Shown here: positions 53,701 to 62,757 of the stretch, piece after piece
Layout of the letters: each line of letters begins with the position of its first letter
How positions within the stretch are numbered: position 1 is the first letter of the stretch
DNA from: Lingula anatina
Taxonomy: Eukaryota; Brachiopoda; Lingulata; Lingulida; Lingulidae
Assembly (NCBI RefSeq): GCF_001039355.2
Contig: NW_019774502.1
Coordinates: 485,982 to 548,738, forward strand
Length of the DNA: 62,757 nt
Reading direction: 5' to 3'
The notes under the pieces: model-generated
The model's database searches: none
What the model was told of the DNA's origin: nothing
What the model saw: only the letters and a program-made list of their open reading frames with translations
Translations under genes and position numbers: made by a program

Positions 53701-56700
53701 GCATGTTTAAAGAGTTGGAAAGATTACATGAGACTCAATGAGTGCTTTGAGACAGATGAAAGGCTGATTATCATCCACCTCCATGTTTAGGCCACCTGCC
53801 CTCCCCTAAAGCGGAAGAGGAAAATATATCACTTTACATTGCATAACCAATGAGATCATGTCCAATAGATTCTGCTTTTGTACTTCCAGTCTAAAAATGA
53901 ATGGTACGGATGCTATGCTGTATTATTTGATGAACATGAATCAAATTAGATGCCTAACTTTCCTGTCCTCAGATCAAACCCATATATATCGAGAAGTACA
54001 AAATTAATACACCTACAGTTAACTAAAACAAAACTGCCTCTATATGCACCATTAAATGGATTAAATCTTGGCTCCAATGTTTAATTGCCAGGTCACTGTA
54101 GCGATGGCATGTGTGGAGGCTTGGAGACCATCAAGGAATTAGCGGCACAGCTTTTTAAGTGGGGTTGGCCATATTTAGTCCGTGGATCAGTTAGTCCACA
54201 CATCATCTATTCCAGGCCTACCCAACTACCAGACTCGGCACATAAGGATCCTGAATTAACCTGTATAACGGACCACACTACCTGTTTTCACGGTGTATGT
54301 CAGATCGCATTTCGGAGACCCCAGAACAATTTTTGTAGGACGACTGTGGGCACAACCTGTTGACCTGTGATGTTCTGACTGATACTCTGAAATGCGATCT
54401 GACACACACCTTGAAAACGGGTAGTTTGGTCTGATCTACCGGTGAATTCAGGATCATTCGGTGCCGAGTCTGGTAGTTGGGTAGGTCTGATATTCCCTTT
54501 ATCATACCCTGAACAAATTTTGAGTGGTGATGCACTGCTTTTCAACCCCGCTGAGAATTGTCACTATCACATCGCGTACTAGGCAAGAGCGGTGTCGCGT
54601 CTGATACTGTGTAATGCGATCTGACACACACCTTGAAAACGGGTAGTGTGGTCTGATCTACCGGTGAATTCAGGATCATTTGGTGCCGAGTCTGGTAGTT
54701 GGGTAGGCCTGATATTCCCTTTAGAAACTAAATTGTAGTGGATATTTAGTATCCAACATAACACGTTAATTGATTCATTTTCTGCAACATTTTTAGGGCT
54801 ATAATTATCCGCTTGCTCTTGAATTTCAATCTTAGCACAAAACCATGGCATGCAGAAACATTATACTGGATTCAACATCAATGCGCTGTCATTTTGCCAG
54901 AGTTTCATAGAAATTACTTATTAGTCATCTAATTTGATTCATGTGCCTTCTCACATTCCCATTGCTTCCTAGAAAAAAATATTACAAATAATCTTGCCTT
55001 TTTAAGAGTAACTGTCACTTCAAGCTACAAAAATACCTGCTAATAATCTTGTAGAAAATTACATATATTGATTCATCTTCTATGAAAGGTCTTGAAAATA
55101 AATTTTTCCAACATACAAATCAATTTAAAACCACGTCCACTCTTCAAAACCCAAATGACTGTCATGTTGCATCTGAAAATGATTCGAAGCCTAAAATATA
55201 TATATATACATCTACAAAAACGCATAACCAAAGTTAATCAGTCTAAACATCTTGGAAACTGTAAACCTACATAACCTTTGCATTGCTATTGATTTTTTCC
55301 TGTCCTCAGATAACATTTGGCGGTTTCTCATTTCTTTTATTGATCTGTAAATGTTGAATTTGAGGTACTGCAAATAGAGACAGACTCACTGTCCCAGCCC
55401 AACTATTCAATTGCATCAAGTGGTCTGCAACAGTTGGGGAGAATAGCAATCACATTACTAGTATTTCATTACTTTCCCCAAATAGAAAAAGCTTGCAAAA
55501 TAAGTAGATGAAAACTTTCATTATGTAGTTTTTAATAATTTGAAGACCAAATACTTTCCATTCCATACTGTCCAACCAATGTCTTTATGGAAGAAAGAAC
55601 GGTAAATAATTGCATGTCATCTCCAATTAGTCAACCATAAAATATTTTCTGCAGAAATTTGGAATATGTCATATTTTCACATGCAACAATTGACATTCTT
55701 TTCATTACTAGAATTTACTTTAAAATTATTAAAACATGGAGCAAATATTTGGTGATGCTATACAGCTTGTGCTCATTGTATAAACATTTATTCTTTTTCT
55801 GCACGTGCCACATTTTTCCTGTGGCACTAGTAAAATTTCATAATTATGCCTAATGTAAAAAAAATAATCTTGTTGCTCATTCAGTCAATTCCTATTAATT
55901 TACATCAAATGCTATCTGCTGACAAAATACAGTTCTTATTACTTTTTATAATATGACGGAAATGCTCAGAAGTTGCACCAGTATAAATACCACCTGCTCC
56001 ACTATCAAATGACATGTACTCAGTCATCCATAGCATCACCAAGATCTGATATTAAGATCCATGTACTTTGAACACAGACATCCTCCACCTAATAGTTATT
56101 ATGATTATCACTAAATGCTATCAAATATATGAAAAGGTCAGATAGCAGCGTCTTCTAGGAGAGTACATAGTTTGTATAAAAGTCTAGCAATCTAAGTATG
56201 TACACATTTCTTGATTTCTAGAATCTGTTGTCAGGACCAATGCAGTAGGCATTCTAACAACAAAGAGAAAGTTGGCTGCATTACTGCAGCGATCACACCT
56301 GACGTTATACAACAATACATATTTCAATTTGATACAGCAGGTTTACATTTCACTTAAGGTGTTTTTTAAAGAGCAAATTCACTGGCTTATGAGTCAGTAT
56401 GACAAAACACTCCTCTTCTCTACACTATCAGTCAAATAAACACTGTTTACGCTTGAGTCAGACAACTATCTTTCTTTACAAAAATTTAAAAAAAAAAAAG
56501 CCAAAAGATATAACGGTTTTCCATTTATTATGTTATTGGTGAAAATACACGGTGAAGACAACAATGACAACAAAGTTAATCCAGGTTTTTTTTCCTAAAC
56601 GTTTGTTTTTTTGTTTAAATCTCTTAAGAGATTTTAACTGACAGAGCCCTCTCTGACATTGCATAGTCATGCGATATCGAGCGATAGTTTCTGGTGACCT

Positions 56701-59168
56701 ACTTAAAACGCGGGAAAAGCAGACAACACCACCACTATATAACAATAATATAAGATTCATAAGATATATTCGTCTTATTGCTCAATATGCATTTATATCT
56801 ACAATGTGTGCTATTCTGGGCTTTTCGTTATCCGACGCACTATACAAAAACTCGCAACTTACGTCTAGGTATTGCATCAGGCTTTTCGCGCCAGAAGTTA
56901 TTTTGGTCTTGAATAAACGCGAGAATCCGCGTGACATCCCAACATCATTGGCAACGGATGCCTTGACGACTGGGAAGAAAGGCATCAAAAGCCCTATTGA
57001 CAAGCACAGATTTTAGTTTTACTACAATAACGGCCGTTTTAGTGGTAAAATGCAATAGAATATATTTCCATGCGTTGTTTTCAATGTATTTCTTGCGGAA
57101 TTTTAAATCTCAAAGGAAGAGTTATTATTGCTTTAATATAACTTTAAGGACAGTTTGGGCACTTGGGTACATCAAATGGGAGAAAATGTCTACATATATT
57201 AAGCCTAGGTCCCAACTGAACGTATGGGCTGCTACGTGTGGTCTACGTCGAAAAAAATAGGGAAAGTGTGGGAGTATGTGCGTGAGGAGCACGTCCATCA
57301 TGCAACTTTTGGAGGACGTAAACAGCACGTTGAAACTTTTTGACATGATCAACAGCCGCTACGTGGGATCTAGCTACGTCCTAGCCGGACGCAAGGCACC
57401 TAAAAACCGTGCGTCCAAAACGCAGTTGGGACCTAGGCTTAAGGAAAGAAACATCCAGACAAACAAAAGAGACCAGTCCAACACAATCACTTCATAAAAT
57501 ATCTAGGACTGATTCATTTCAGCCAATTGACCATATTTAGAAGGGAGGGGAAGGGGGTCTGGCAAAATAAGCTCTTTCTAAGGGAAGGGGGTCTGGAAAA
57601 AATGAAGGACCAATAAAACATAAGCTATTTATAAGATATCATATGCTACACCAAAGTGTTAGTGAAAATGAAGTAAAATGGATGGAAAGAGATGCTCTTG
57701 ACGCAGGTGGTCTCTAAATAGTCAAGAAAAAATCCATAGAAATGCAATAGACTAAATTAATGGGATATAGTAAAAACTATTTTGTCTCTAATGTGTCAAA
57801 CACTGAATGGCATTCAATATGAACATAAAAAGTATTTTTTAAAGCCTGAACAATTAAAACAAATGTTTATCTTAAGTGAGTGTAATTTTTAATGTTGATC
57901 ATTTCGATATTATCATCCAGCAAGACTGCATTTTTAAGTCCCCAAATAAACTTTTTACTCTTGACCAAGGGTTTTCCCAGCAAACCATCCAGTTGTCATT
58001 TGCAAACTTGGCTGGATGGCTTATGTTTTTTTTTTTTTGTTTTTTTGTTTTTGTTTTTTGTTTTTTTTTTTTTTTTTGGAAAGATGATGGCTTTAGGGAT
58101 ACTTGGAATCCCTGAAGTTTTGTAGGAAATTACAGGTGGTAATTTTAAACTGCCTGAACCCCCAATCCTGGGAAGAGTCCTGCTCTTGACATTAAGAAGA
58201 TTGAAAGATCCATAGAAATGTAATGAAACATCTATGTATGTGTTTCACTACCATAAAGCATAACCAAAACCATGTTTGAAAAGATGGAAGAAAATCCTCA
58301 AAAACAAAAAAAGCAGTTCAAAATAGCAGACCGAAGCAGATTGGCCTGTCTTATTTTATTTTCTTTTTTTGTAAGTTTGTTTTTTTAATTTATTCAGAAC
58401 TAATTTTTCTTTATGTATGCTGTATTTTGCATGGACAATACGACACATGAATGTGTATTTAATGCTCACCTAATTGATTGTAATGTACACATCAATATGT
58501 ATGGGTACACAGCTATATTTAAATAAAATAATCAGAGCTCTGTAATCTGTAGATAGTGATCACTAGATAAGTATATGATCTCAGATCTCAGATATAAGGT
58601 TGCCAAAGGTTTAACAGAACAAAGTATGGTTTTAAACAGGAGGGAAAAAAAAACATGTTTGTAAATCAAAGGTTGCACTTTTTCTTAAGCAACATTTCAG
58701 GTAAAATGCAGCATTTCTAGTTAGATTGGCAGTTTTCAAGGATGACCTGTTAGTTTATACATTCTAATTGTCACCCCATCTCCCTCATATATCCCACCGC
58801 ACTATATGTGCTCACTTCATAGTTAATAATTATTACTCACAATATCAGGATGACAGTGCTAGCAATATAGCTCACTAGAGGTACATATAGCTTAAATATG
58901 TTCATACAGGAGCTATCTTAGAAAGTGGTGGGTTAGATCTTTTTTTTAAGTTGAAGGAAAATGACAGCATGATTTGTGTCATATCTAGTGACTCACTTGG
59001 GGTTTGTTACTAAATATCTTTAGAAGTAGGCAAGTCATATATGAGAGATCCCACAATTTCTAGTCACAACAAAATTTGCCATTTCATTGACTTCCATCCC
59101 AATGCAAAGCTAAAGTCAGGCTGGCAATTATAAAAAAAAATTTCTCAGGCCATATTGGTAGGCAAATT

Positions 59169-59221
<53 letters not shown>

Positions 59222-61818
59222 TGCCACTCTGATTTATTTTTTTAATTCTGATATTGTCTCACCCTTCCTGATAAGCAATAAATATTTTAAAGTTAAAACA
59301 ATGTAGAAGAGAATGTGGTAGTTGGCACTCTTGAATCATGCAAATAGTTATATCATAAGAGGACATTAGTGCCTAATTTCATGTCAATTCTAAAGATTAT
59401 GGAACAGAATGATGCAGAGCTGATGCAAACTGTAAAGCTACCATCTTCAAGATCTGGGAAGTGCATCATGGCACCATTCAGTTGTATATGAGAAGCTGCT
59501 ATATAGGATATTTATCTGATGGGGACTTTGTAGCTAATCTAAATGTAATAAAGAAATAACTATGTTTATTGGCCAGATTATAGTCCAATCAAAACTAATG
59601 AACAATCAGAAAGTCGGAAATATGTATTTTTGACCTTGCATTGTCAGCGTGAAAAAAAGGGTATCATTTGCCTACTAGTACTTTTAATCTGAAACTAGAC
59701 ACATATTCTTGTGTTGTAAAGAGCGGTTAAATTCCATGCTGTATCAAATGATTCAACTTATTTGACTAGATACCGAATTACACACGGTATACTGAGAAAA
59801 AAAGAAAAAAATGCCTACTTCCAGTTTTTATTAACCTATCAAAGATCATGAAAGTGTCCATGTCTAGAAAGCTGAGTCAATAGATATGAAATTTTATAGG
59901 TTTAATCCTAGCAAATAAGAATATTAAGCACAAGTTAACCTAAAAAACAAACCCCTTATCTTAAGCTCTAGATTATTTTGATTTATATTAACTAAACGAT
60001 ATGAAATAGTTCATGCAAGGCTATCTTCAAGCACTAAATAATAGAGGTCAAGGACTTCATTTCCCCATGTGATATTTTCATGAGTCAATTCTTGAGCTGG
60101 CAGCTGGTAACTTTTCCAGATACCACATTTCATAGCTTTTGCCAGATGCTTGGAGAAAGAACAAGACCTCACATCCAGGGGCTTGCTTATTTTACTAAGC
60201 CCAAATCCATATCTTAAGAACAACTGCCTAGGTTTGCTTGTATGTGCAACAAAAAACTGTTGCATACTGTGAACCCAAAATTGCAAAAAAAAATGGGCTA
60301 CATAATATACATTAAACGCTATCTCAATGGACTGTTTTGTATCCTTACTAGTCCTAAAAACAAGGTAAAAGATTACCTTGAAGGTGAAGTTATTCACCTG
60401 TCTAAAATCCGATCTGTACACATTCTGAACCAGCTCATCAAATAACCAGCTGTAAACTTTGTATAAAGCAGTTCTATCTTTTGATAAAATCTTTACCTCC
60501 TTTTCTTAACAAAGGGCTCAGGTAACATCACATTCTTGAGTCTTGAGTAATTAGTACTGTTTCTTGCACATGTCAAACTGCTTGGTTTCAAAATATACAC
60601 ACAAAGTTGCTCAATGTCACCGAAAATGCCTTTTTTTATTGTCAGAGACATTAGAAAGATCACACAAAGTTTGGAGATTTCAAAATTACAGTGCCATTTT
60701 GTAAAAATCAGTATTAAAGTAATAGTTAAAATGACTATGAGAACTGTAGCGACTGGCCTGGTAGACCTGGGCCCCATAACTCGAAAGCATCGCGCATTGC
60801 GACCGAGCGCAAGCATCTCGATTCCATAACTTGCCCACAATCGCCCCATATAATACCCTCAAAATAAAAGGTGATATCACTATTCGCAATTCGCCATGCT
60901 TACGAGTAATCGGAGTTATGGGGCCCTGGGCTCAATAGTTCAGTGGTAGAGCAATAGCACCATGAGCAAGCGTCCCGGTTTAATCCACGAGCGATCCAGG
61001 TGTTTCCCCCAAAAGCAATACAATGGTGGCAATGACGTAGGGAGCAGTGGACTCATTTTTTGGCCTTGCGAAGGGGGGGGGGGGGAGTAGTGACTGGCTA
61101 GGGTAGAGTCAGATCTAGGCTGGAAAGCTCTGTGGTAGGGGACGCAAATGGTGAGTAACTGTTTGGGTTTGATCCCTGGTCGAGACAGTTTTCCAACAAA
61201 ACACTACAGAAACATATGAAGTGTGTCTGTGTGCGTGCATGTTTGTGTTGTTGCTGTGCTTGTGTACGTGCACCAAGATTACAATGAAGCAAACCAGGCA
61301 GGAAAATTACCCTTACCTTGATGGCTGATAACTATCAGGTCGTTTTCTTCTTTGTCATTATATATGATAACTGCAGATGCATTGCGTACTTTGGCTGCAT
61401 TGTACACTTTGTCGTGAAATCTGCAGTGTCCACGCTTTATCAGGGCGATCCAACGAGTGTTCGGTGGTACCTTATTTTTTGGAGCAGTGCATCCATGGGT
61501 CTGGTTGTCCTCCGTCCTTACATGAACCACTATTCCATGTTCGGGGCCAATCTTGCCTTTGTTTCCATATTTTCCCATCTCTTGGGTGTAAGAAACGGTT
61601 TCCTTCGTAACTGGGTCTTTGTACGTAATGTTTATGATGGCCCATACCACCTTTCCGCTGTCACTCATAGGTGATACGTCGTTTGCACATAACACAGTTA
61701 TTACTTGGTGACCACATAGAACGCATAAAATCTGAAACCATAACATTGACCTCGCTCCTACCGACGGTGCCTTTACCAGGCTTGTAAAAAACGGTTTCAA
61801 CTGGCAAAAATTAGGCAT
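32542..61818 (-). CDS. RNF150: Goliath/RNF150-type transmembrane RING-H2 E3 ubiquitin ligase (6 exons)
   Basis: Exons in transcript order: 61818-61317, 48405-48149, 43279-43208, 41426-41344, 38548-38452, 32961-32542. All are GT-AG and phases agree, giving 1431 nt and 476 aa (human RNF130/RNF150 are about 420-440). Seen: an N-terminal hydrophobic signal ([19 protein letters not shown], ending near residue 45; an internal Met25 at 61746 is an alternative start that gives a compact signal peptide); a lumenal protease-associated domain at about 60-200 ([27 protein letters not shown]); one transmembrane helix at 217-239 ([20 protein letters not shown]); a juxtamembrane [19 protein letters not shown]; and RING-H2 at 286-326 with C286, C289, C304, H306, H309, C312, C323 and C326. 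The cytosolic tail (338-476) ends in Glu-rich blocks. Known: Goliath-family ligases sit in endosomal membranes and ubiquitinate trafficking proteins. RNF130 versus RNF150 orthology cannot be settled here. Introns, especially intron 1 (48406-61316), host most transposons in the window. Confidence 0.93.
33428..33651. mobile_element. PIF/Harbinger-like MITE, TAA target duplication
   Basis: A 224-bp element with arms of about 60 bp: left GATTCCGTTCACATG, right the complement of GGGACTGTTCACATG. The arms continue through TTTTCTA(A) runs to GCGGTATCTTGTGATCAC. TAA lies directly outside each end (33425-33427, 33652-33654) within CTAAG. The GGG..GTTCACA terminus and TWA duplication fit PIF/Harbinger. 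It is in RNF intron 5. Confidence 0.8.
37385..37765. repeat. Degenerate minisatellite, unit about 28-32 bp
   Basis: At least ten imperfect repeats of a GTTGACTACAATTCACT(C/T)A(C/G)CCA(G/A)T-type unit, in RNF intron 5. Spacing is irregular, with one break near 37610-37680. Confidence 0.75.
39557..39598. repeat. (CT)n microsatellite
   Basis: About 20 CT units in RNF intron 4, shortly before a long AC run. Confidence 0.95.
39722..39788. repeat. (AC)n microsatellite
   Basis: More than 30 uninterrupted AC units in RNF intron 4. Confidence 0.95.
40500..41276. mobile_element. hAT-like MITE, 777 bp, CAGGCC termini
   Basis: Imperfect inverted arms of about 130 bp start CAGGCCT(T/C)ATAA and share the exact block ATGCCCAAATTAATGACT. 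The flanks GTGAA and GTGTA match at 4 of 5 positions, possibly a decayed 5-bp duplication. No long open frame is present. It lies in RNF intron 4, about 70 bp from the first RING exon (41344-41426). Confidence 0.75.
42949..43163. mobile_element. PIF/Harbinger-like MITE, TTA target duplication
   Basis: A 215-bp element with arms GACCCCATTCCCACAGATTT and, on the other strand, GACTGCATTCTCATAGATTT. TTA lies outside both ends within CTTAG. The inner arms contain TAGATCAATCTATC and GGGGAGTCTCA, shared with the copy at 51557. It ends 45 bp from RNF exon 3 (43208-43279). Confidence 0.8.
43367..47270. mobile_element. 3.9-kb terminal-inverted-repeat element of unknown family
   Basis: It begins GGGCCGTATTCTC and ends with the exact complement. 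The arms then carry repeated subterminal blocks of the type GGTATTCTC(A/G)AA plus GTAA(C/G)TTACAA and CTTGTAACTTTTCACGTAA (43380-43500; 47140-47260). CAG flanks both ends (43364-43366, 47271-47273), a possible 3-bp target duplication. Promoter-like motifs sit just inside each arm: CCGGAAGTGACGT (43505-43517) on the left, TGCGCATGCG (47089-47098) and GCCATCTT (46874-46881) on the right. The interior is A+T-rich with only short open frames (89 codons at 43525-43794 plus; 62 codons at 46391-46579 minus), neither recognised. A 3-bp duplication is known in CACTA and Zator elements among others, but I cannot assign it. It lies in RNF intron 2. Confidence 0.75.
44413..44458. repeat. (AAT)n microsatellite
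   Basis: About 15 AAT units inside the 3.9-kb element. Confidence 0.95.
47503..47735. mobile_element. Truncated foldback MITE, copy 1
   Basis: The left arm GGGCATTCAGAATGAAAAGA is followed by GAGCCGAG..CAAGGCC..GACCTAAATATGGCGGAC, as in the copy at 47737. An internal inverted pair (CTGAGGGGGACTCTCGCTGA and its near complement at about 47695-47727) shows foldback structure. The right terminal arm is missing, and copy 2 begins where it should be. Confidence 0.7.
47737..48022. mobile_element. Long-armed foldback MITE, copy 2
   Basis: A 286-bp element whose arms are complementary for over 100 bp, from CGCATTCACATC/CGCATTTACATC through CCTAAATATGGCGGA/CCTACATATGGCGGA to GGTCTCTCCGCC. The loop is about 60 bp. 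It lies in RNF intron 2, about 125 bp from RNF exon 2. No clear target duplication was seen. Confidence 0.8.
49440..49545. repeat. Polypyrimidine tract
   Basis: About 100 bp almost entirely C and T on the plus strand, purine on the transcribed-sense minus strand, in RNF intron 1. Confidence 0.9.
50749..50829. repeat. (CA)n-rich microsatellite, interrupted
   Basis: Three CA runs separated by single changes, preceded by a short TCTC run. Confidence 0.95.
51557..51798. mobile_element. PIF/Harbinger-like MITE, second copy of the 42949 family
   Basis: Preceded by TTA within CTTAG, then GACTCGGTTCCCATACCTAG. The inner arms GGATCAATCCATCTCCGAGG and GGATCGATCTATCTCCGAGG are complementary across the element. 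It shares GGCTTA, GCCTA, CTAAA and ACAATTAATTACCCC core blocks with 42949-43163. The right terminus is less clear than the left. Confidence 0.7.
54213..54489. mobile_element. Foldback hAT-like element related to the IDS-intron copy
   Basis: The left arm CAGGCCTACCCAACTACCAG and the right arm match the 21018-21642 element over about 110 bp each, but the core (54320-54385) is different and much shorter. No clean 5-bp duplication was found at these ends. Confidence 0.8.
54490..54711. mobile_element. Partial inverted copy of the same foldback family
   Basis: From 54711 leftward on the minus strand it reads CAGGCCTACCCAACTACCAG and continues through the arm into subterminal sequence (about 54520-54600) that matches the IDS-intron element just inside its left arm. 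The other arm is absent. ATATTCCCTTTA follows both this arm (54712) and the right arm of the neighbouring copy (54490), implying a duplication that included flanking DNA. Confidence 0.75.
57203..57438. mobile_element. TTAA-flanked MITE (piggyBac/Kolobok-like)
   Basis: A 236-bp element with perfect 16-bp termini GCCTAGGTCCCAACTG and its complement, flanked by TTAA on both sides (57199-57202, 57439-57442). Its interior is richer in G+C and CpG than the surrounding intron. TTAA duplications are used by piggyBac and Kolobok elements; the termini alone do not decide between them. Confidence 0.8.
58027..58079. repeat. T-rich tract with interspersed G
   Basis: About 50 bp of T runs with occasional G and C in RNF intron 1. 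Confidence 0.9.
59171..59218. repeat. (AT)n microsatellite
   Basis: About 24 uninterrupted AT units in RNF intron 1. Confidence 0.95.
60771..60924. mobile_element. 154-bp MITE inserted beside a tRNA-like sequence
   Basis: The termini GCCCCATAACTC and GGAGTTATGGGGC are inverted repeats. CCTGG flanks both sides (60766-60770 and 60925-60929), a 5-bp direct repeat. A shorter reading (CTG with GGCCCC termini) is also possible. The core contains several CpG-rich GCG blocks. Confidence 0.75.
60925..61000 (+). repeat. tRNA-like sequence, probable SINE head
   Basis: It is 76 bp, the length of a tRNA. It has a good A box (TAGTTCAGTGGTAGAGC), a decayed B box (CGGTTTAATCCACG), and an end-pairing stem CCTGG/CCAGG. 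The anticodon arm is not convincing, so a tRNA-derived SINE or tRNA pseudogene is more likely than a working tRNA. Confidence 0.65.
61073..61085. repeat. Poly-G run
   Basis: About 13 G in a row between the two tRNA-like sequences. Confidence 0.9.
61114..61186 (+). repeat. Second tRNA-like sequence
   Basis: It has a strong B box (GGGTTTGATCCCTGG) and an A-box-like AGCTCTGTGGTAGGGGA. Its upstream flank GTGACTGGCTAGGGTAGA resembles the flank of the first tRNA-like copy (GCGACTGGCCTGGTAGA at 60749), so both appear to belong to one SINE family or a composite SINE. Confidence 0.6.
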
Positions 61819-61993
61819 TGTTCGCCTTTAACTTTACTAAGTAGCTGGCCAAGTAGTTGGTATATCTTCTCAGCTATTGGAAAATCTGGAATTCATACGA
61901 GGAATTACCTTGAAGAAGGTCACATTTCATTGCGTTCTAGTTACCTCATGGGAAACTTTCATACCACCTTCCTACTTGTTTTGTTCTGAAGTT

Positions 61994-62005
61994 TACGTCA
62001 CGTGA
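61994..62005 (-). promoter_or_regulatory. Composite CRE/CLEAR-like motif upstream of the RNF gene
   Basis: TACGTCACGTGA lies about 180 bp upstream of the RNF start codon. It contains TCACGTGA, the core of the CLEAR/TFEB-MiT E-box, overlapped by a CRE-like TACGTCA. The position fits a promoter; function is inferred. Confidence 0.45.
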
Positions 62006-62757
62006 TATAGCCAAGACGCGCTTGTAGGTGTCTGGCCTGTGCTGCCACCTTTTAGGCAGTTTTGCTATTACAGCGAGCGTATGTCATTCCATCACTGCTG
62101 GCATCGACATTAAGTTCCTTTTATATCAACACCAGCGAAACAACGTAGAATATCATTAAAATGATACAACATAAGCACTTAAGCATATGATCATACACTA
62201 AATTCGAGTCTTCTTAATGAAATTTCAATTTTTACTCTTAAAAGAGTGAAAAAAGAACTTGAGGTGAAGGCCTATTTCCTATACATATAATTATCTTTGT
62301 TTTTCCCCTTCTCAATTATTTCTCGAAACAATAAAATAGGTGTATGCATGCATGGTGTACTTCAGACTGGCCAAATTTCTGGTTCCCTGCTGGGTAAGTG
62401 CCAAAAACGAGACCTTGATTGCTGATCATGCTAAAAAAATGATGGAGCCTTGACCAAAGTAAACAAACATGCATCTCTTTTCTGGTCTGTCTTCTATTTT
62501 CCCGAAGTGGCTTTGTTTTCTATACGTATGCTCAGACACGTGCGTAAGAGGCAAGTCCTTGAAAACATAAGAAACGTTAGCTTCAAATCAAATATCGATT
62601 AACAAAGACCCATGCCTAAGGTATGCGATTATTGTCATCCACTTACTAATCTCACTTCACTAATTTCTTTCATATTCGACATCGTTATCATAAAGGACAT
62701 AATTTATCTTTTAAAAATATTTTTGAGTTGACTAAGGTTCTACCTGACATGAAACTT
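62006..62757. other. Upstream flank of RNF gene, no recognisable gene
   Basis: A+T-rich sequence to the window end with no open frame or repeat that I recognise. Confidence 0.6.

Larger units (their letters stand above)
48406..61316 (-). other. RNF intron 1 (12.9 kb)
   Basis: It separates the signal/PA exon from the rest of the gene. It contains T-rich and CA/TC simple repeats, MITEs at 51557, 54213 and 57203, a MITE inserted in a tRNA-like sequence at 60771-61000, and a second tRNA-like sequence near 61114. The sequence between these (for example 52000-54000 and 55000-57000) shows no recognisable gene. A 136-codon frame at 60011-60421 minus is not recognised. Confidence 0.8.

Noticed and set aside
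57276-57497. 73-codon frame as a gene
   Set aside because: Mostly inside the TTAA-flanked MITE and crosses its end.
60011-60421. 136-codon minus-strand frame in RNF intron 1
   Set aside because: No recognised family, and including it would break the phase between RNF exons 1 and 2.
60925-61000. Functional tRNA gene
   Set aside because: The B box is decayed and the anticodon arm does not fold convincingly; better explained as a SINE head.

Overview
The window is nuclear DNA from an animal. It is AT-rich (by eye about one third G+C), its genes are split by GT-AG introns, and microsatellites, SINE-like sequences and small inverted-repeat transposons fill the introns and spacers. The gene set, the density of introns, and a brain-tumor (Brat) orthologue that keeps a RING finger suggest a marine invertebrate. 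A lophotrochozoan such as a mollusc is most likely, but this is inference. I see no bacterial, viral or CRISPR features.

Four protein-coding genes can be modelled completely, with every splice junction phase-consistent. (1) 438-10548, minus: a 13-exon TRIM-NHL protein (RING, two B-boxes, coiled coil, Ser/Gly/Pro-rich linker, NHL propeller; 992 aa) of the Brat/NCL-1 type. A likely non-coding first exon and promoter lie near 14.54-14.73 kb. (2) 17059-17736, minus: thioredoxin domain-containing protein 9 (225 aa, one coding exon). (3) 18817-23593, plus: iduronate-2-sulfatase (8 exons, 639 aa), divergent from TXNDC9 across a spacer of about 320 bp that holds CCAAT boxes. (4) 32542-61818, minus: a Goliath/RNF150-type transmembrane RING-H2 ubiquitin ligase with a protease-associated domain (6 exons, 476 aa), spread over 29 kb and including a 12.9-kb first intron. 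IDS and the RNF gene converge on a spacer of about 9 kb with no recognisable gene.

The genes do not form a pathway. IDS is a lysosomal glycosaminoglycan hydrolase, the RNF gene is an endosomal membrane ligase, TXNDC9 is a cytosolic chaperone cofactor, and Brat is an RNA-binding translational repressor.

Mobile DNA is the most distinctive content. There are hAT-like foldback elements with CAGG termini (11.5, 21.0, 40.5 and 54.2 kb), one of them nested inside another. There are PIF/Harbinger-like MITEs with TWA target duplications (33.4, 42.9 and 51.6 kb), a pair of long-armed foldbacks at 47.5-48.0 kb, a TTAA-flanked MITE at 57.2 kb, and a 154-bp MITE inserted exactly at the edge of a tRNA-like sequence at 60.8-61.0 kb. 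A 3.9-kb terminal-inverted-repeat element (43367-47270) carries repeated subterminal motifs and promoter-like ETS/CRE, NRF1 and YY1 sites. I could not assign this last element to a family, and it is the best candidate for something undescribed.
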